Counted from the first letter of the stretch, positions 9,695 to 20,156 are shown. The stretch: 27,371 bases of DNA from Fonticula alba (GCF_000388065.1 NW_009242976.1:441610-468980), one strand, 5' to 3'. Numbers and translations: made by a program. The notes: generated by a model not told the origin, from the sequence alone.

Positions 9695-12600
9695 TCATAA
9701 GGAGAGTATAGAGGCATCCGCGGCCGGGATAGCTCGCCGGCGGTGGACACTCCGGGTGGCATTGAAGGTGGCTGGTCATGACTTGGTTAGTCCTGGCCTC
9801 AAGACGAACGATGAATGGGGAAGGGGGGGGGGGCAAGCACAAGAGAGCCCAAGGGAGAACGCACAGCTCCGGGCTAAGAAGGAGGATTCCGAGAGGCTGG
9901 AGGATCGTGTCCTGGAGGCCACCCGCCCAGGGGGCTGGCCAACGGCACCTCGCTCATCCGGCTCGGCGTCATATCCACCATCAGACTCTTCATACTCGAC
10001 AGGGGGCTCCATGTCAAGGGCAGCGTCCGACAGACATGGCTGACCGGTCCACATTGTATCCTGGGCTTCGTTCACGGCATGGGCCACTGGCCCGGCCTTG
10101 GCTGGCCCGGCACTTTCCGCCCGCTGCGCGGTATCGTCAAGGCGGTGAGAAGGGGACGAGCAAAAATGGTGGCGGCAGTCGGAGGGGGCACGGGTCCAGG
10201 CGTACCGGTGGCAGCGGCGGCGGCGGCGGCGACGGCGGCGGCAGCAACAACAACGGTACTGGGGGCGGCGGAGAGGAAGGCGCTGTAACTAGGTGGGCCG
10301 AGTCACTGCTGGAAGAGAGAGACACGGACGAGGCGGAGGGGCGCCTGGCCACGGGGAGACCATGGGAAGATGCTGGAGGGGAAGTGCCGACTCCGGCCCG
10401 GCTGGCGCCGGCCCGCAGGGCGCGGTTAAGAAGCTGCAAGGGCCCCGTACGTCGCCGGAGGGGCGCGCGCTGGCCAGGGCCAGGGACTTGGGTCGTGCGC
10501 CCGGGCGGCGGAGTGAGCGATGTTGGCCTCGAGCCGAGGTTCGGCTCCGGGTCATGGCCAGTCGCAGGGACTGATGCCGACCGTCGAAGAGGCAGCGCCT
10601 CGAGCAGGCGGTCCATGCGTGGAGGCTGCGGATTCGGCGAGGACTGTGAGAGAGGTCCGACATGGGGAGCGTTCGGACGCTGAGGAGGAGCGGTCGAGCG
10701 TTGCTGTGTGGTCGAGCGCTGGGGGGCAGCCGGATGCGGCGGCGAGGCCATGGTTTGTCCGCCGGAGAGGGAAGTGGGCGGCCGTGAGGGCCCGACAACC
10801 GGAGCCGAGGGAAGATTGCTACGTGGCCCGGGAGCCGGACGCCGAGCAGGCCCGGGCGGAGGCGGGCCCGGTGGCCGTCGCAATGGCGATGGGCGACGCT
10901 CCGGACCGGTGAACAGCACCCAGGCCAGCACCGCACCGCCAAGGATCAAGATAAACCCAGCCCATAGGAGCCCGGTCAGCAGGGTCACGGCCACCAGCCA
11001 GCTGGCCAGGGGGAAACGCATGACCAGTGCTGTGAGACCGCGCGGCCGCGCCGCGATGCGCAACTCCGACCGGTACACCAGGATGTCTGGCCGTGAAAGG
11101 CGAAGGTCCATCCGAACTGGGACCAGCTGGACCACGAGAAATGAGGATGATAATCCGGCGGGTAGAGGGAGAGAGAGAGAGAGAGAGAGACGGGGGAGGG
11201 GGGCAGGGCAGCACAGTCAGCAATGTGTCCGACACACACCCGAAAAGATGGCCACCATCGCAAATGCATATTGAAGAGACACGGGACACAGCACGAGCAT
11301 ACGAACCGCCGAACGTCGGCACTCGGCGAGCGCCTGCGCCGGTGTCGGAGAGAATGCCTCAAACAGGGGGACACGCAAGTTCACACGCAGGTCGGTTGGC
11401 TTGGGCAGGACCAAACGCCAGGCTACTGACACCGGCCAAAGGGGGAGGCGCAACAGGCGTCGGAGGAGCCCAGGCCCCGGTGTGAAAAAGGACGATACAG
11501 TAAACTGCCGAGGGGGGGGGGGGGGGAGTCAAGCAACGCAATGTAAGCCACTCATCAGCAGAAGGGCGCGAGAGGGCTCAGCATGGGGATGGTTATGCGT
11601 ACGGCGCGGGAGGCGGTTGCGCCGACGAGGAAGTGGCCAGCCGCCTCGGCCGGGGGCCGGCCGCCGCCACATTTGTACACGACCCGTACGCCGGCCATGA
11701 CCATGCCAATGTCACGGTTTCGCGGAGTGTCAGGCACCTCCAGATCCAAGGACACATCATATCGATTGTGTGTGCTCAGGAGCTGTCGACAGTCGTCAGT
11801 GGTGGTGCTGGTGCTGGTGGTGGTGGTGGTGGTGGTGGGATAACGAGACAGAGCGAAAGAGGAAGGGGGCGGAGGGGGATATCTTGCGCGTCTGTGCATG
11901 CGTGCCACAGCAAGAGGCAGTGGCCCATCGGAGCAAGCAGGCAACCAGGGCATGACGCACAGATCCCTGGCGAAGCGGATCCCGATCATCAATCTCGGAA
12001 CGCAGAAGCCACACACGAGCAAAGGCAGCGAGAGTATCGCGTCCGGGCTGGCTCCAGAGCAGCCCGGCCAGCTGGCCATCTGACGCAGTGTCTGCCTGCC
12101 AAGTAAAGCCTCCGCGGCTTGGGGCGGGAATCGGGACTGCACCATCCACTCCACCCCCGGGGGCCATACACCGGCCGGCGGAATCCCGGAGGCCCGGACC
12201 ACAAGGCACGCCGGCCAGGACCCCATCACGCACAGCGGCCCAGTCATCCCCGGGCAGGAACGGCCCCGGTGTTGGAGAGCCCCCGGACAGGGGAGCAAAT
12301 TGCCAATGCACCGGAAGCGACACATGCGGCGGATCAGGCAGATAGCGCGCACGCAGTAGCAGGAAGCTGATGTTGGCCAGAAAGAAGAAAAGCCCCGACA
12401 GCAGGGTGGCCGCCAGGAGGCCCAGACCGAGGAGTAGAAGAAATCGGGCAGTGATGGCCGGGGCGCGCTGAGCCCATGGCGCCCCGGCATCTTTCAGGCG
12501 CTCATACAAGGGACGCCGGGGGGTGTGACGCTGCAGGGCACCGGCCATGGAGGGGGCAGCGGCCCGGGCAGTCGCCACTGAGGCCGCGGCCATGGTGGCT

Positions 12601-13690
12601 GATGCGGTCGCGGCCGGCACCGGGCCCGGAGTCGACACCGGGCGGGGCGCCTGCACCGACATCGGTGCCCGGGTTGCCATGTCCCCCGGGGTCCCTGAGG
12701 CAGCCTCGGACACCGGGGGAGCGTTCGGAGAAGCAGGCGCCCGGGGGGGAGAGCCCTCGATAGCTGGCAAGGTGGATGGAGCCCGGCCGCTTGGGGCCTC
12801 ATCGAGCAGATCCTGGTCGTCAGACTGCTCGGACAGGACGTGGTAGCCAGCCAGGAAATGCGAGCCGGCCCGGTGGCCTGCACGCAGGAGGGGCCCGGTG
12901 TCTGGGTAGCCAGCTAGATCGGGCTCATCGGGGTCCGAGGTTGCCAGCAATACGAGGGGGTATTGCGCGGAGGCCGCTCGCGAGGGGGACTCCTCCCCAT
13001 CCGAGGCGCTGGTGGACGTCCCGGAAGGGGTGTCACTGAGCTCGATGTCCGACACTGACGGGCGCCGGGTGATGAGTGTTGTCAGGCTAAAAACACCGGG
13101 GGTGTGGCGCCGGCGTCGGCGATCCGGGCGCCGCCCCGGAACATCGGGAACTGCTGGTGCGTGAGGAGGCGACACCGGCAGGAGGGGACCCCCTGGATCC
13201 TGTTCGGCGGTGGGCATCGGCATCGGCATCGGCACCGGCATCGGAGCCTCGACGGCGCTGAGGAAACCGCTGCTGCTCAGATCACTGGGCGACGCGACAA
13301 GCGCCGAGTCCAGATCACTGCCGGATGGGTCACTCTCGGTGCCGGTGCCGGTGCCGGTGCCGGTGTCGGTGCTGGCCTCGCCGCTGGCTGGCGTGAAGAA
13401 GGACGAGTCATCCGACGAAGAGACCGAGTCCAGACCCACCATCACGAAGGAATCCGGCGAGCTGATGCCAGCACCCGCTGCCGCTGGCTGTGGAGAGAAG
13501 GACGCCCCCGAATCTGGGGAGATGCCGTCGCTCAAGGAGCCGTGCAGAGCGGCCAGATCCTCCTCGACCAGTTCGCCTGCACGAAGGAAGGGCGAGTCCT
13601 CATGCGCCGCGAGCAGGGCATCCACATAGTCGAGCTGGACCGGTTGGCGAGATGGTGAGCAGGGTTGGAGGGGGGGGATCGGAAGAGCGG

Positions 13691-13723
<33 letters not shown>

Positions 13724-13869
13724 CGGGGGGGGGGGGGGGGGAGGCCCAGGAGAGCGAGGGAGAGAAAAAAGGCAGGTCAAGGGGGTGCATGGGGAGGAGG
13801 AAGACTTCGGACCATCTGCTCGACAGGCATCTCAGCGGTCTCGGAGACAGGGTCGCGAGCTTGGGACAT
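9695..13869 (-). CDS. Seipin, lipid-droplet biogenesis protein (7 exons, ~1100 aa)
   Basis: Seipin forms ring oligomers in the ER membrane at ER-lipid droplet junctions. Proposed exons (minus): 13869-13813, 13634-11961, 11782-11603, 11504-11307, 11126-10206, 10060-9865, 9771-9695; all phases agree. A first membrane segment lies near residues 415-440 (LLAATLLSGLFFFLANISF). The lumenal fold includes YDVSLDLEVPDTPRNRDIGM, the family's signature strand with Pro/Asn and Gly-Met. It continues with LLRRLLRLP, VPLFEAF and LVYRSELRI, then a second membrane segment near 743-775. The core matches animal and fungal seipins, which are usually about 280-460 residues. Here about 400 N-terminal residues are acidic and Ser/Pro-rich with TG and MP dipeptide repeats, and about 325 C-terminal residues are Pro-rich then acidic. 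Exons 2-5 are well supported. Exon 1 uses a weak donor (GTCCGA), and exons 6-7 rest on splice signals (GTGCGT; branch-like CTAAC before catgaccag) without homology. Confidence 0.82.
9823..9833 (+). repeat. G run in the last seipin intron
   Basis: 11 G on the plus strand, C in the sense of seipin. It lies in the proposed 93-base last intron (9864-9772), upstream of its CTAAC-like branch site and acceptor, so it may serve as the pyrimidine tract. Confidence 0.8.
11167..11190 (+). repeat. GA microsatellite in seipin intron 4
   Basis: (GA)n on the plus strand, so CT in the sense of seipin. It lies about 40 bases before the proposed acceptor at 11127 in the 180-base fourth intron. Confidence 0.9.
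11512..11526 (+). repeat. Homopolymer G run in seipin intron 3
   Basis: 15 G on the plus strand, C in the sense of the gene. It ends seven bases before the proposed acceptor (ctcggcag, 11505), so it forms the pyrimidine tract of the 98-base intron. Confidence 0.85.
11800..11838 (+). repeat. GGT/GCT triplet-like repeat in seipin intron 2
   Basis: On the plus strand (GGT)n with some GCT units. In the sense of seipin this is (ACC)n just before the acceptor at 11783. In one frame it would encode a histidine run, but the conserved lumenal domain resumes only after the intron, so I treat it as intronic. Confidence 0.75.
13692..13741 (+). repeat. Extreme G run (32 G, one C, 17 G) in seipin intron 1
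   Basis: An almost unbroken 50-base G tract, C in the sense of seipin, in the proposed first intron (13812-13635). It is the longest homopolymer in the window. It could form G-quadruplex or i-motif structures. The true length is uncertain because such tracts are hard to sequence. Confidence 0.9.
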
Positions 13870-14191
13870 CCTGCTCGGTCTGGCACTCCGGCACCATCCG
13901 AAGGAGTGAGGGGAGCGGAGCGGAGTCGGATGAGGGGGCAGGCGTTCCGCGAGGAGGTGGCCACCAAGTCGAGGGAGAGAGCGAGAAGAGTGGGAGGAAG
14001 GGGGGGGGGCGGGAGGAGGAGGTGACGAGGGAGGATGCATCGAGGGCGGGTGGCCCGGCCACGGTCGAACCTCCCTTTGGATTGCCACCGTCTCCGGTGT
14101 CCAACTATGCACCGACACAGGATGGGGCGGGCCCCGGAAGAGGGGCCGAGGGACACGAGAACACAAAAGAGCGCGCTGGGGCGGCTACTGC

Positions 14192-14299
14192 TCAGAATTG
14201 CTGCCGATCGCGATGGGCATGTGACTCGGTCAGGAGACGATTGCCCCAATCACGCATTATTTGAAGCTCCCCGGGTGGCAGGGTCAGCCTCATGGTGAG
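14192..14299 (-). CDS. Candidate terminal exon, unknown protein
   Basis: The minus strand shows a possible acceptor (gaagcacag at 14300), preceded by a 15-C sense run (14364-14350). An open frame of 35 codons then ends in TGA at 14192. The peptide (LTMRLTLPPGELQIMRDWGN followed by RLLTESHAH) looks more like a real protein than the surrounding Arg/Pro/Gly-rich frames. There is also an ATG in good context (ctcaccATGagg, 14293). It could be the 3' exon of an unrecognised minus-strand gene, a small ORF in the seipin 5' leader, or chance. I recognise no family. Confidence 0.25.
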   Translation of the reverse strand, partial: LTMRLTLPPGELQIMRDWGNRLLTESHAHRDRQQF

Positions 14300-14349
14300 C
14301 TGTGCTTCCGGTGCCCGGATCCAGGCGCGGGCCAAAAGTTTCGGGAGAT

Positions 14350-14364
14350 GGGGGGGGGGGGGGG
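14350..14364 (+). repeat. Homopolymer G run
   Basis: 15 G on the plus strand, C in minus-strand sense. It lies about 50 bases before the possible acceptor at 14300 of the candidate exon, the placement seen in proven introns of this window. Confidence 0.85.
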
Positions 14365-14970
14365 AACAGGGATGTCGGCCAGGGAAAAGGGCGAGACGAC
14401 CGGCACACATCAGCAAGTTGAAGGGCCGACCTAATCCTCCCTGGGAGGGGAGGAGTCCCCTATATTGGCCGGTGTGGAGGGTGGGCAATTTGCGTGTGCG
14501 CGGAAAAATATGATCCCGGGCGTGAAAATCCGGCGTTCATGGGCCACCCCGGGGGCAGAAGGGGGGTTGCCCTGTTGGAGCGGGGCCCGGACATGAACTT
14601 GCGGCCGCGGCGACACGCACACACGCACGTGCGCGCGCGCGCGGGGGGAATCCCGCGGGCCGCGTCTGTACCCGGCCCAGTCCCCCTGGACTCCGAGGGA
14701 TGCGGGGGCGGGGGGTGCATGTGAGAGAAGGGCGCCGGGGGCAGGGGAGGGGCCTTTCATGTGAAAGCAGCCGTCCTGCGTCAGACCTGCGGGCGCGCCG
14801 GAATCAACTCCCACATCCATAGGCACACACGAACAGAGGCAGGCCCTCTCCTGCCAAGGTGGCAGCCGAAGAGCACCGAGGGCGCGCTGCCCCGCTTGAT
14901 CCCTGAGCGAGGGCCGGAGGAAAAGGCGGCACACGGGCAAGAGGCCACCCCACCGGGGGGGGGCGGGGGT

Positions 14971-15678
14971 CTATTTCTCCTTCCGATTCCGCCAGTCCTG
15001 CTCTTCCTCGGGTGTTAACACCTGCTCGGAGCAGGCCTCGAAGCAGGAGAGGGCGAGGCGGGAGGACATGGCCGCGCCCGCTCCGGGGCAGGAGACGGGC
15101 GATCGACCAGGGCTAGGGCCCGGTCTGGTGCGGGCCTCCGCCCTGGCCCTCCCCCCCCCCCCCGCCGCCCGAGCACCGGGCTCTGGTTGGAGGCGCAGAT
15201 GTGCCTCGGCTCGATCGTAAATTTGCCTAGACGCCAGCGTGCCGAAAGGAGACCCCACCTGAGGCCACTCCGGAGAAGCTCCCGGGGGAGGACCACATAT
15301 GACGCCCTCCTCCCTCGGCGCCCCGCCAGCCCGCCCGCCCGCCCGCCCGCCCGCCCGCCCGGGGGGGTGGGGGCGGGGCGCGAGAGTGGGAAGCCGGTCG
15401 CCAGGGTGGAATGCCAGCCACGCAGCCACCCCCCGGGGGCAGGAGGGCGAGGCGGCCAGAGGGCGGGAGGAATCCATTAGATGGGCCGCGCTCGCGCACG
15501 CGCACAGCCATCCGGGCTTCCACGAAAAGCAAAAAAGCCCGGGGCGTGGGAGGAGCAGAACGCTTGGCCCGGGCGCGAGGCGCCTTCCATGATGCCCTCG
15601 GCCTCTGCCCCCCTCCCCTGGTGAGCCGGAGGCCCTAGGCCCCGGGGCCGGTGTTGTTGTTATTGATGCGGTGGCCAT
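14971..15678 (-). CDS. Candidate 235-codon ORF, unknown protein
   Basis: An ATG in strong context (cacgtgaaaATGGcc, 15678-15676) opens an uninterrupted minus-strand frame to TAG at 14971. The first codons (MATASITTTPAPGPRASG) and the last 32 residues look protein-like: MSSRLALSCFEACSEQVL, then an acidic TPEEEQDWRNRKEK tail. The middle is Gly/Arg/Pro-rich and spans a (CCCG)n tandem repeat, so it is more likely intron or non-coding. The C-terminal part has one CX3C pair, but not the twin CX3C pattern of small TIM chaperones. I recognise no family. If real, it would be divergent from CPT1, with ATGs about 680 bases apart. Confidence 0.22.
   Translation of the reverse strand: MATASITTTPAPGPRASGSPGEGGRGRGHHGRRLAPGPSVLLLPRPGLFCFSWKPGWLCACASAAHLMDSSRPLAASPSCPRGVAAWLAFHPGDRLPTLAPRPHPPGRAGGRAGGRAGGAPREEGVICGPPPGASPEWPQVGSPFGTLASRQIYDRAEAHLRLQPEPGARAAGGGGRARAEARTRPGPSPGRSPVSCPGAGAAMSSRLALSCFEACSEQVLTPEEEQDWRNRKEK
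15151..15163 (+). repeat. Homopolymer C run
   Basis: 13 consecutive C in the gap between seipin and CPT1. It lies inside the weak minus-strand ORF at 14971-15678, where it would be G in sense. Confidence 0.85.
15329..15360 (+). repeat. (CCCG)n tetranucleotide repeat
   Basis: About eight tandem CCCG/CCGC units followed by a G-rich stretch. The CCCG block and the following G block can pair with each other, so local hairpins are possible. Confidence 0.85.
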
Positions 15679-15802
15679 TTTCACGTGGGCCGGATGCACT
15701 CGGCGGCCCCCCCCCCCGGGAGCCGAGTCGTCCGATGGTGGGCGTCCGCTAACATGTGCCTCGGCGGCGAAGGTCCAATGCACGTCCACATGCACAGGGG
15801 AA

Positions 15803-15819
15803 GGGGGGGGGGGGGGGGG
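15803..15819 (+). repeat. Homopolymer G run
   Basis: 17 G upstream of CPT1, in the shared upstream region of the divergent seipin/CPT1 pair. Confidence 0.85.
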
Positions 15820-16014
15820 CGGGGGCGCGCCATGGACAGCCCACTGGCTCGCCCCCCCCCCCTCCCCACGCCCCATCCCCTGGCGCACGGGGAACCACCA
15901 GGGCACGAGCCATCAATGCGGCGAGCGTGTCAGGAGAGTCCTCCACACAGGGGGGAGAGGAGACCACGGGCACCCCTGCGCTGGCCTGCCCCCGGGCATG
16001 AAGGCGGGCTGCCG

Positions 16015-16047
16015 ATGTGTGCGTGTGCGTGTGCGTGTGCGTGTGCG
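16015..16047 (+). repeat. (GTGTGC)n hexanucleotide repeat
   Basis: About five tandem GTGTGC units, roughly 100 bases upstream of the proposed CPT1 leader-intron donor. Confidence 0.9.
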
Positions 16048-16150
16048 AATCGTGGCCTCTTTTCGGCCACCGCTTCGGACCGCCCAGGCCCCGGTGCTGG
16101 GGGCACACCCTTTCTCCTCGAACCCCCCATTCCGAGCCCCTTTCCCCCTT

Positions 16151-16331
16151 GTAAGTCCTCTCTTCGCTCCCTCTTTCCCTCTGTTCCCCCTCCCCCCTCC
16201 CTCTGCCCCTGACCCTGGCCCTGTCCGCTGGACAACACTGCCACCATCTTGCCGTCTCCCCCCTCCCGCCCCCCACCCCCACCCCCACCCCACCGCACCC
16301 CGCCCTGACTTACGCCGTCTCTCCTCCACAG
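16151..16331 (+). other. Probable 5' leader intron of CPT1
   Basis: The donor GTAAGT (16151) and the acceptor ctctcctccacag (ending 16331), with a CTGAC-like branch site at about 16304, bracket a pyrimidine-rich 181-base stretch. The exon after it starts 28 bases before the CPT1 ATG. This is inferred from splice signals only. Confidence 0.5.
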
Positions 16332-16359
16332 CCTCTCCCCCTCCGCCCTTTCCCTCACC

Positions 16360-19300
16360 ATGGCCGAAGCCCGCTCGGCCGTCTCCTACCGCGCGCAGCC
16401 GGCGAACCTCTCCTTCGAGGTCACCGACAATGAGATCGTCTTCCGTCTCAGCAAGGTGCGCCCAGGCCGCCCCCGCCCATCACCCGCTCCCTCTTGCTTT
16501 TTGGCCCCCCTCCTCACCCTGCTCTGGACTTGGTGAAAAATCCACAGAACGCCGTCCCCTCTCTGGTGACCTCGGTCACTTCGTCCGCCACCCGGCGCCT
16601 GATCCGCGTGCGGAACATCATCTCCAATGCCCTCTACCCGTATCCCGCGTGGCAGTGGGCGGCCCTGGCCGCGGCGCCGGCGGCCCTCATGCTCACCGAG
16701 CACGGCAGCCCGGCCTCGGCCCCGGAGGCCGTCCGGTCGGTCCTCGATGCGGCCCGGCACCATCTCGACCGCATGGAGGACTGGCTGCCGAAGGAGCTGC
16801 CCCGCGAGGTGTCTGTCGGCGCGGTGGCCCTGGCCACCGGCACCGCGGCCGTGCTGCTCATGTCCTACACCCGGAAGGCCCTTCTCCGGGCCCTGCTCCA
16901 TTACCAGGGCTGGATCTATGACACCAAGGGCACCAGCACCACCACCATGATTTGGGGCGTGCTGGTGCAGCTCCTCTCCGGGCACCACATGTTCAAGCTC
17001 CTCCGGCCCAGCGCCCTGACCTACAGCAACCAGTCGTCGCTGCCGCGCCTGCCGGTCCCGGCTCTGGCGGACACTTGCCGCCGGTACCTTGCCTCTGTCC
17101 AGCCGATCCTCTCGCCCGAGGAGTTCTCCAAGATGGAGACCCTGTGCGCGGACTTCGAGCGCCATGAGGGTCGTCGCCTGCAGCGCTACTGCGTGGCCAA
17201 GTCTTGGGTCACCCCGAACTATGTGCGCCCCCGACAGTGCCATCCATCCATCCATGACACATGCCATGCTCTCTCGCTCTCTCGCTCTCTCGCTCTCTCT
17301 CCGCCCAGAGCATTGGGTCCTCCTTTTTCCACCCTCTGCCCCGCTTCCCTGCCGCCTGCCCTCCTCGCCCTGGTGACACACAATACCCACACATGCACAT
17401 GGTCTCCCGGTGGCATGCCCCTGACTCATCTCGCCCCTCCCTCTCGCCGCTGTGGGCTCGTCCCCTCCTCCCAGGTCACCGACTGGTGGGAGAAGTATGT
17501 CTACCTGAACGGGCGCGACCCGATCGTGGTCAACTCCAACTACTATATCCTGGACCTGAAGGCCGAGCCGCCCACTCATCGCCAAGCGGCTCGCACTGCC
17601 TCCGTGGTTTGGCGCTGCCTGGATGTCAAGTACAAGCTCGATCGCGAGCAGTATGCGCCGATGGTCGTCCGTGGGACGGTCCCCATGTGCATGTGGCAGT
17701 TCGAGCGGACTTTCAGCACGACTCGCATCCCCGGCGTCGAGTGCGACACCCTGCGCACCTTCCCCGAGTCCAAGCACATCGCGGTCCTGCGCCGTGGACA
17801 CTGGTACACGGTGGAGGTGCTGGACGGTGCCGGCAGCCGGCCCATCGCCCCGCGCGAGCTGGAGATCCAGTTTAACTGGATCATCGACCATGCGGACCGC
17901 CATGCCAAGCCCCCGACCGAGGCCGAGGCTTCGATTGCCGCCCTGACCGCCGACAACCGCACCGAGTGGGCCAAGGTCCGGTCCATGTATTTCTCCTCGC
18001 ACATCAATGCCTCCTCGCTGGCCATGATCGAGAGCTCCATCTTCGTGGTGGCCCTCGAGCACGAGACCCCGACCGATTTGTCCTCCACCGCTCGGTCGCT
18101 GTTCCATGGCGATGGTCGCACCCGCTGGGCCGACAAGTCCTTCATGCTCATCACCTACCCGAATGGGCGCATGGGCCTCCATTGCGAGCATTCGTGGGCC
18201 GATGCCCCGGTCATTGGCTTCGTGGTGGAGATGTCCCTCCAGGTTGGCGAGTACATGGAGAAGGACACCTTCTTCACCAAGGACGGGCATTGCGCCATGT
18301 ACGTGCCACCCCCGCTGCCGGGCATTTTGGCGTCCTCCTTGCCTTTCTTCTCGGCCCACTTCGCTGTCCGGATTGCGCTCGCGCAATGTGGCCCCCTCTC
18401 CTCGCCAGTGCACTGACACACCTGCCGCGGCCGCCGTCGGCCCCCGGCCGCTCCCTGCCGCTTTCCTTCCTGCCTCTCGGGTCTTGCACTTTCGGATGAT
18501 CCATCGTACCCCCACAGCACCGGCCCCCTGCGCCCTCGCGCTCCGCCCACGCCGCTCATGTGGGACTTCAGCATGCGTGCCGAAGAGGCCATCATGGCCT
18601 CGTTCGCGCGTGCCCAGAACCTCGTGTCTGATGTCGAGCTGGAGGTCGTGGTTTTCAGCGACTTCGGCAAGGGCTTCATCAAGCAGTGCCGCGTGTCGCC
18701 GGACGCCTTCCTGCAGATGGCCCTACAGCTGGCCTACTTCCGCGAGTCCCAGGGCCAGTTTGTCCTGACCTACGAGTCTTCCATGACTCGACTCTTCCTG
18801 CATGGGCGCACGGAGACCGTCCGTCCGGTCACCCACCCCTCGGCCAACTTCGTGCGCGCCTTCTTCGACCCGGCCGTCTCCAACAAGGAGCGCATCCGCC
18901 TGCTGAGCCTGGCTGCCGACAATCACCAGAACCTCTACCGCGATGCCATGACCGGCAAGGGTGTCGATCGTCACCTGTTCGCCCTGTACGTCATGTCCAA
19001 GGGTCTGAATGTCCGGTCGCCCTTCCTGGAGGCGGCTCTCTCCATGAAGTGGAAGCTTTCCACCTCGCAGCAGCCCCAGAACCAGACTGGCATGCTGAAC
19101 CTGCGCAAGTACCCCGACCTGGTGCGTGAGCCAATGTGCTGTGACACCCCCCCCCCCCCCCACTCGGCATGGCCGAGCCAAGACCCCCGAGACTGTTGGG
19201 GCACCTTCCTGTGTCTTTTCCTTTCTTTCTTTCTCTCCCTCTTCTTTCCTCTTTCTGCTCTTCTCTCTCTCACACACACACCAAACGCGAAAAAAAAATA

Positions 19301-19556
19301 ACCTCCCGGCCTTCGTCTCGCTCCCCATGTGATAACCAACCACCTCTCATGACAGCTCTCGTACGGTGGTGGATTTGGCCCAGTCACCGACGACGGCTAC
19401 GGTGTGTCTTACATGGTGGCTGATGATGACGGTCTCAGCTTCCACATCAGCTGCAAGCGCAGCTGCCCGGACACCGACTCGCGCCGCTTCGCTGCCCACC
19501 TCATCCAGTCGCTGCGCGAGCTCCGCCAGATGTTCGAGGATGCCAAGAACGAGTAA
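16360..19556 (+). CDS. CPT1: Carnitine O-palmitoyltransferase 1 (799 aa, 5 coding exons)
   Basis: Transfers long-chain acyl groups from CoA to carnitine on the outer mitochondrial membrane, the committed step for mitochondrial beta-oxidation. Exons: 16360-16455, 16548-17222, 17475-18298, 18518-19121, 19356-19556; all phases fit. The N-terminus (MAEARSAVSYRA) parallels the regulatory start of animal CPT1 (MAEAHQAV). Two membrane segments follow at about 65-83 and 119-139, the CPT1 topology absent from CPT2. SLPRLPVPAL and VNSNYYILDL are family signatures. The catalytic His is about residue 496 in EHSWADAP. CoA/carnitine-site motifs include GKGFIKQCRVSPDAF, LTYESSMTRLF, GRTETVR, STSQQP and GGGFGPV. 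Human CPT1A is 773 residues, so this is full length. The ATG sits in ctcaccATGGcc after a pyrimidine-rich leader. The second intron (252 nt) keeps the frame open. Position 5 is Arg where CPT1A has His5. Confidence 0.97.
17223..17474 (+). other. CPT1 intron 2, frame-preserving, with CT repeats
   Basis: 252 bases, donor GTGCGC, acceptor ctcctcccag. It contains a (CTCTCG)n-like repeat (about 17269-17302). It is 84 codons long with no in-frame stop, so the raw frame runs from 16494 to 18416. The conserved protein reads straight across the splice (TPNY|VTDWWEKY), matching animal CPT1 (ATNYVSDWWEEY). Confidence 0.9.
19147..19161 (+). repeat. Homopolymer C run in CPT1 intron 4
   Basis: 15 C in the last CPT1 intron (19122-19355). 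It is followed by CT-rich sequence and an AC repeat before the acceptor tcatgacag. Confidence 0.9.
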
Positions 19557-20156
19557 GAGGGCGGTCTGCAGCTGGGCAAAAAGAGAGAAAGAGCAACGAG
19601 ACATGCGCGTGTGGCCCAATCCCGACACACACACACACATGCATGCATGCACATCAATATGCGCCCGCATGCATGCACGACCATGCGCCAGGCCAATGTG
19701 CAGGCGCGCGCGCGTGCGCTTTTCACACACCATATCCCGCCCTGTCAACATTTCTCTTCCAGCCGTATCCCTCCTGTCCCCCCCTCTTGTCGCCTGCATG
19801 TGGGCCCCTCCGCCTTCCCACACCCTGCATGTACCTCATAAAATAGACTCGCAAATTTGAATCTCGCTGGATGCGTCCCTCAACAAAGGCAAACGGGCAG
19901 AAAGAGAGGAGGGCACAACCAGTGGTAGACGTGCACGCGGGTCCTCGGGGGAAGGGGGAAGGGGGGATCCCCTGAATCAAGGAGCTATTCCCGGGGCGTG
20001 GTCTCAACGGAAGGAAACCTGATGGAGGAAGGAAAAAAAAAAACAAGCCAGGAGGCTCACCCGGCCCAACCATAACCATAAGTCCCCCTTCTGCCGCCCC
20101 TTCGGCCTCTCGCGACCGTGGCAGTTCCTCAAAAATGGCCGCCTGCTGCTGGCGAC

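Noticed and set aside
14971-15066. Small TIM chaperone from the CFEAC (CX3C) motif
   Set aside because: Only one CX3C is present before the stop; small TIMs need two spaced CX3C motifs.
16494-18416. One continuous 640-codon frame taken as the CPT1 protein
   Set aside because: It lacks the true N-terminus and includes a 252-base intron and part of another. The spliced model restores full colinearity with CPT1 from MAEA to the C-terminus.
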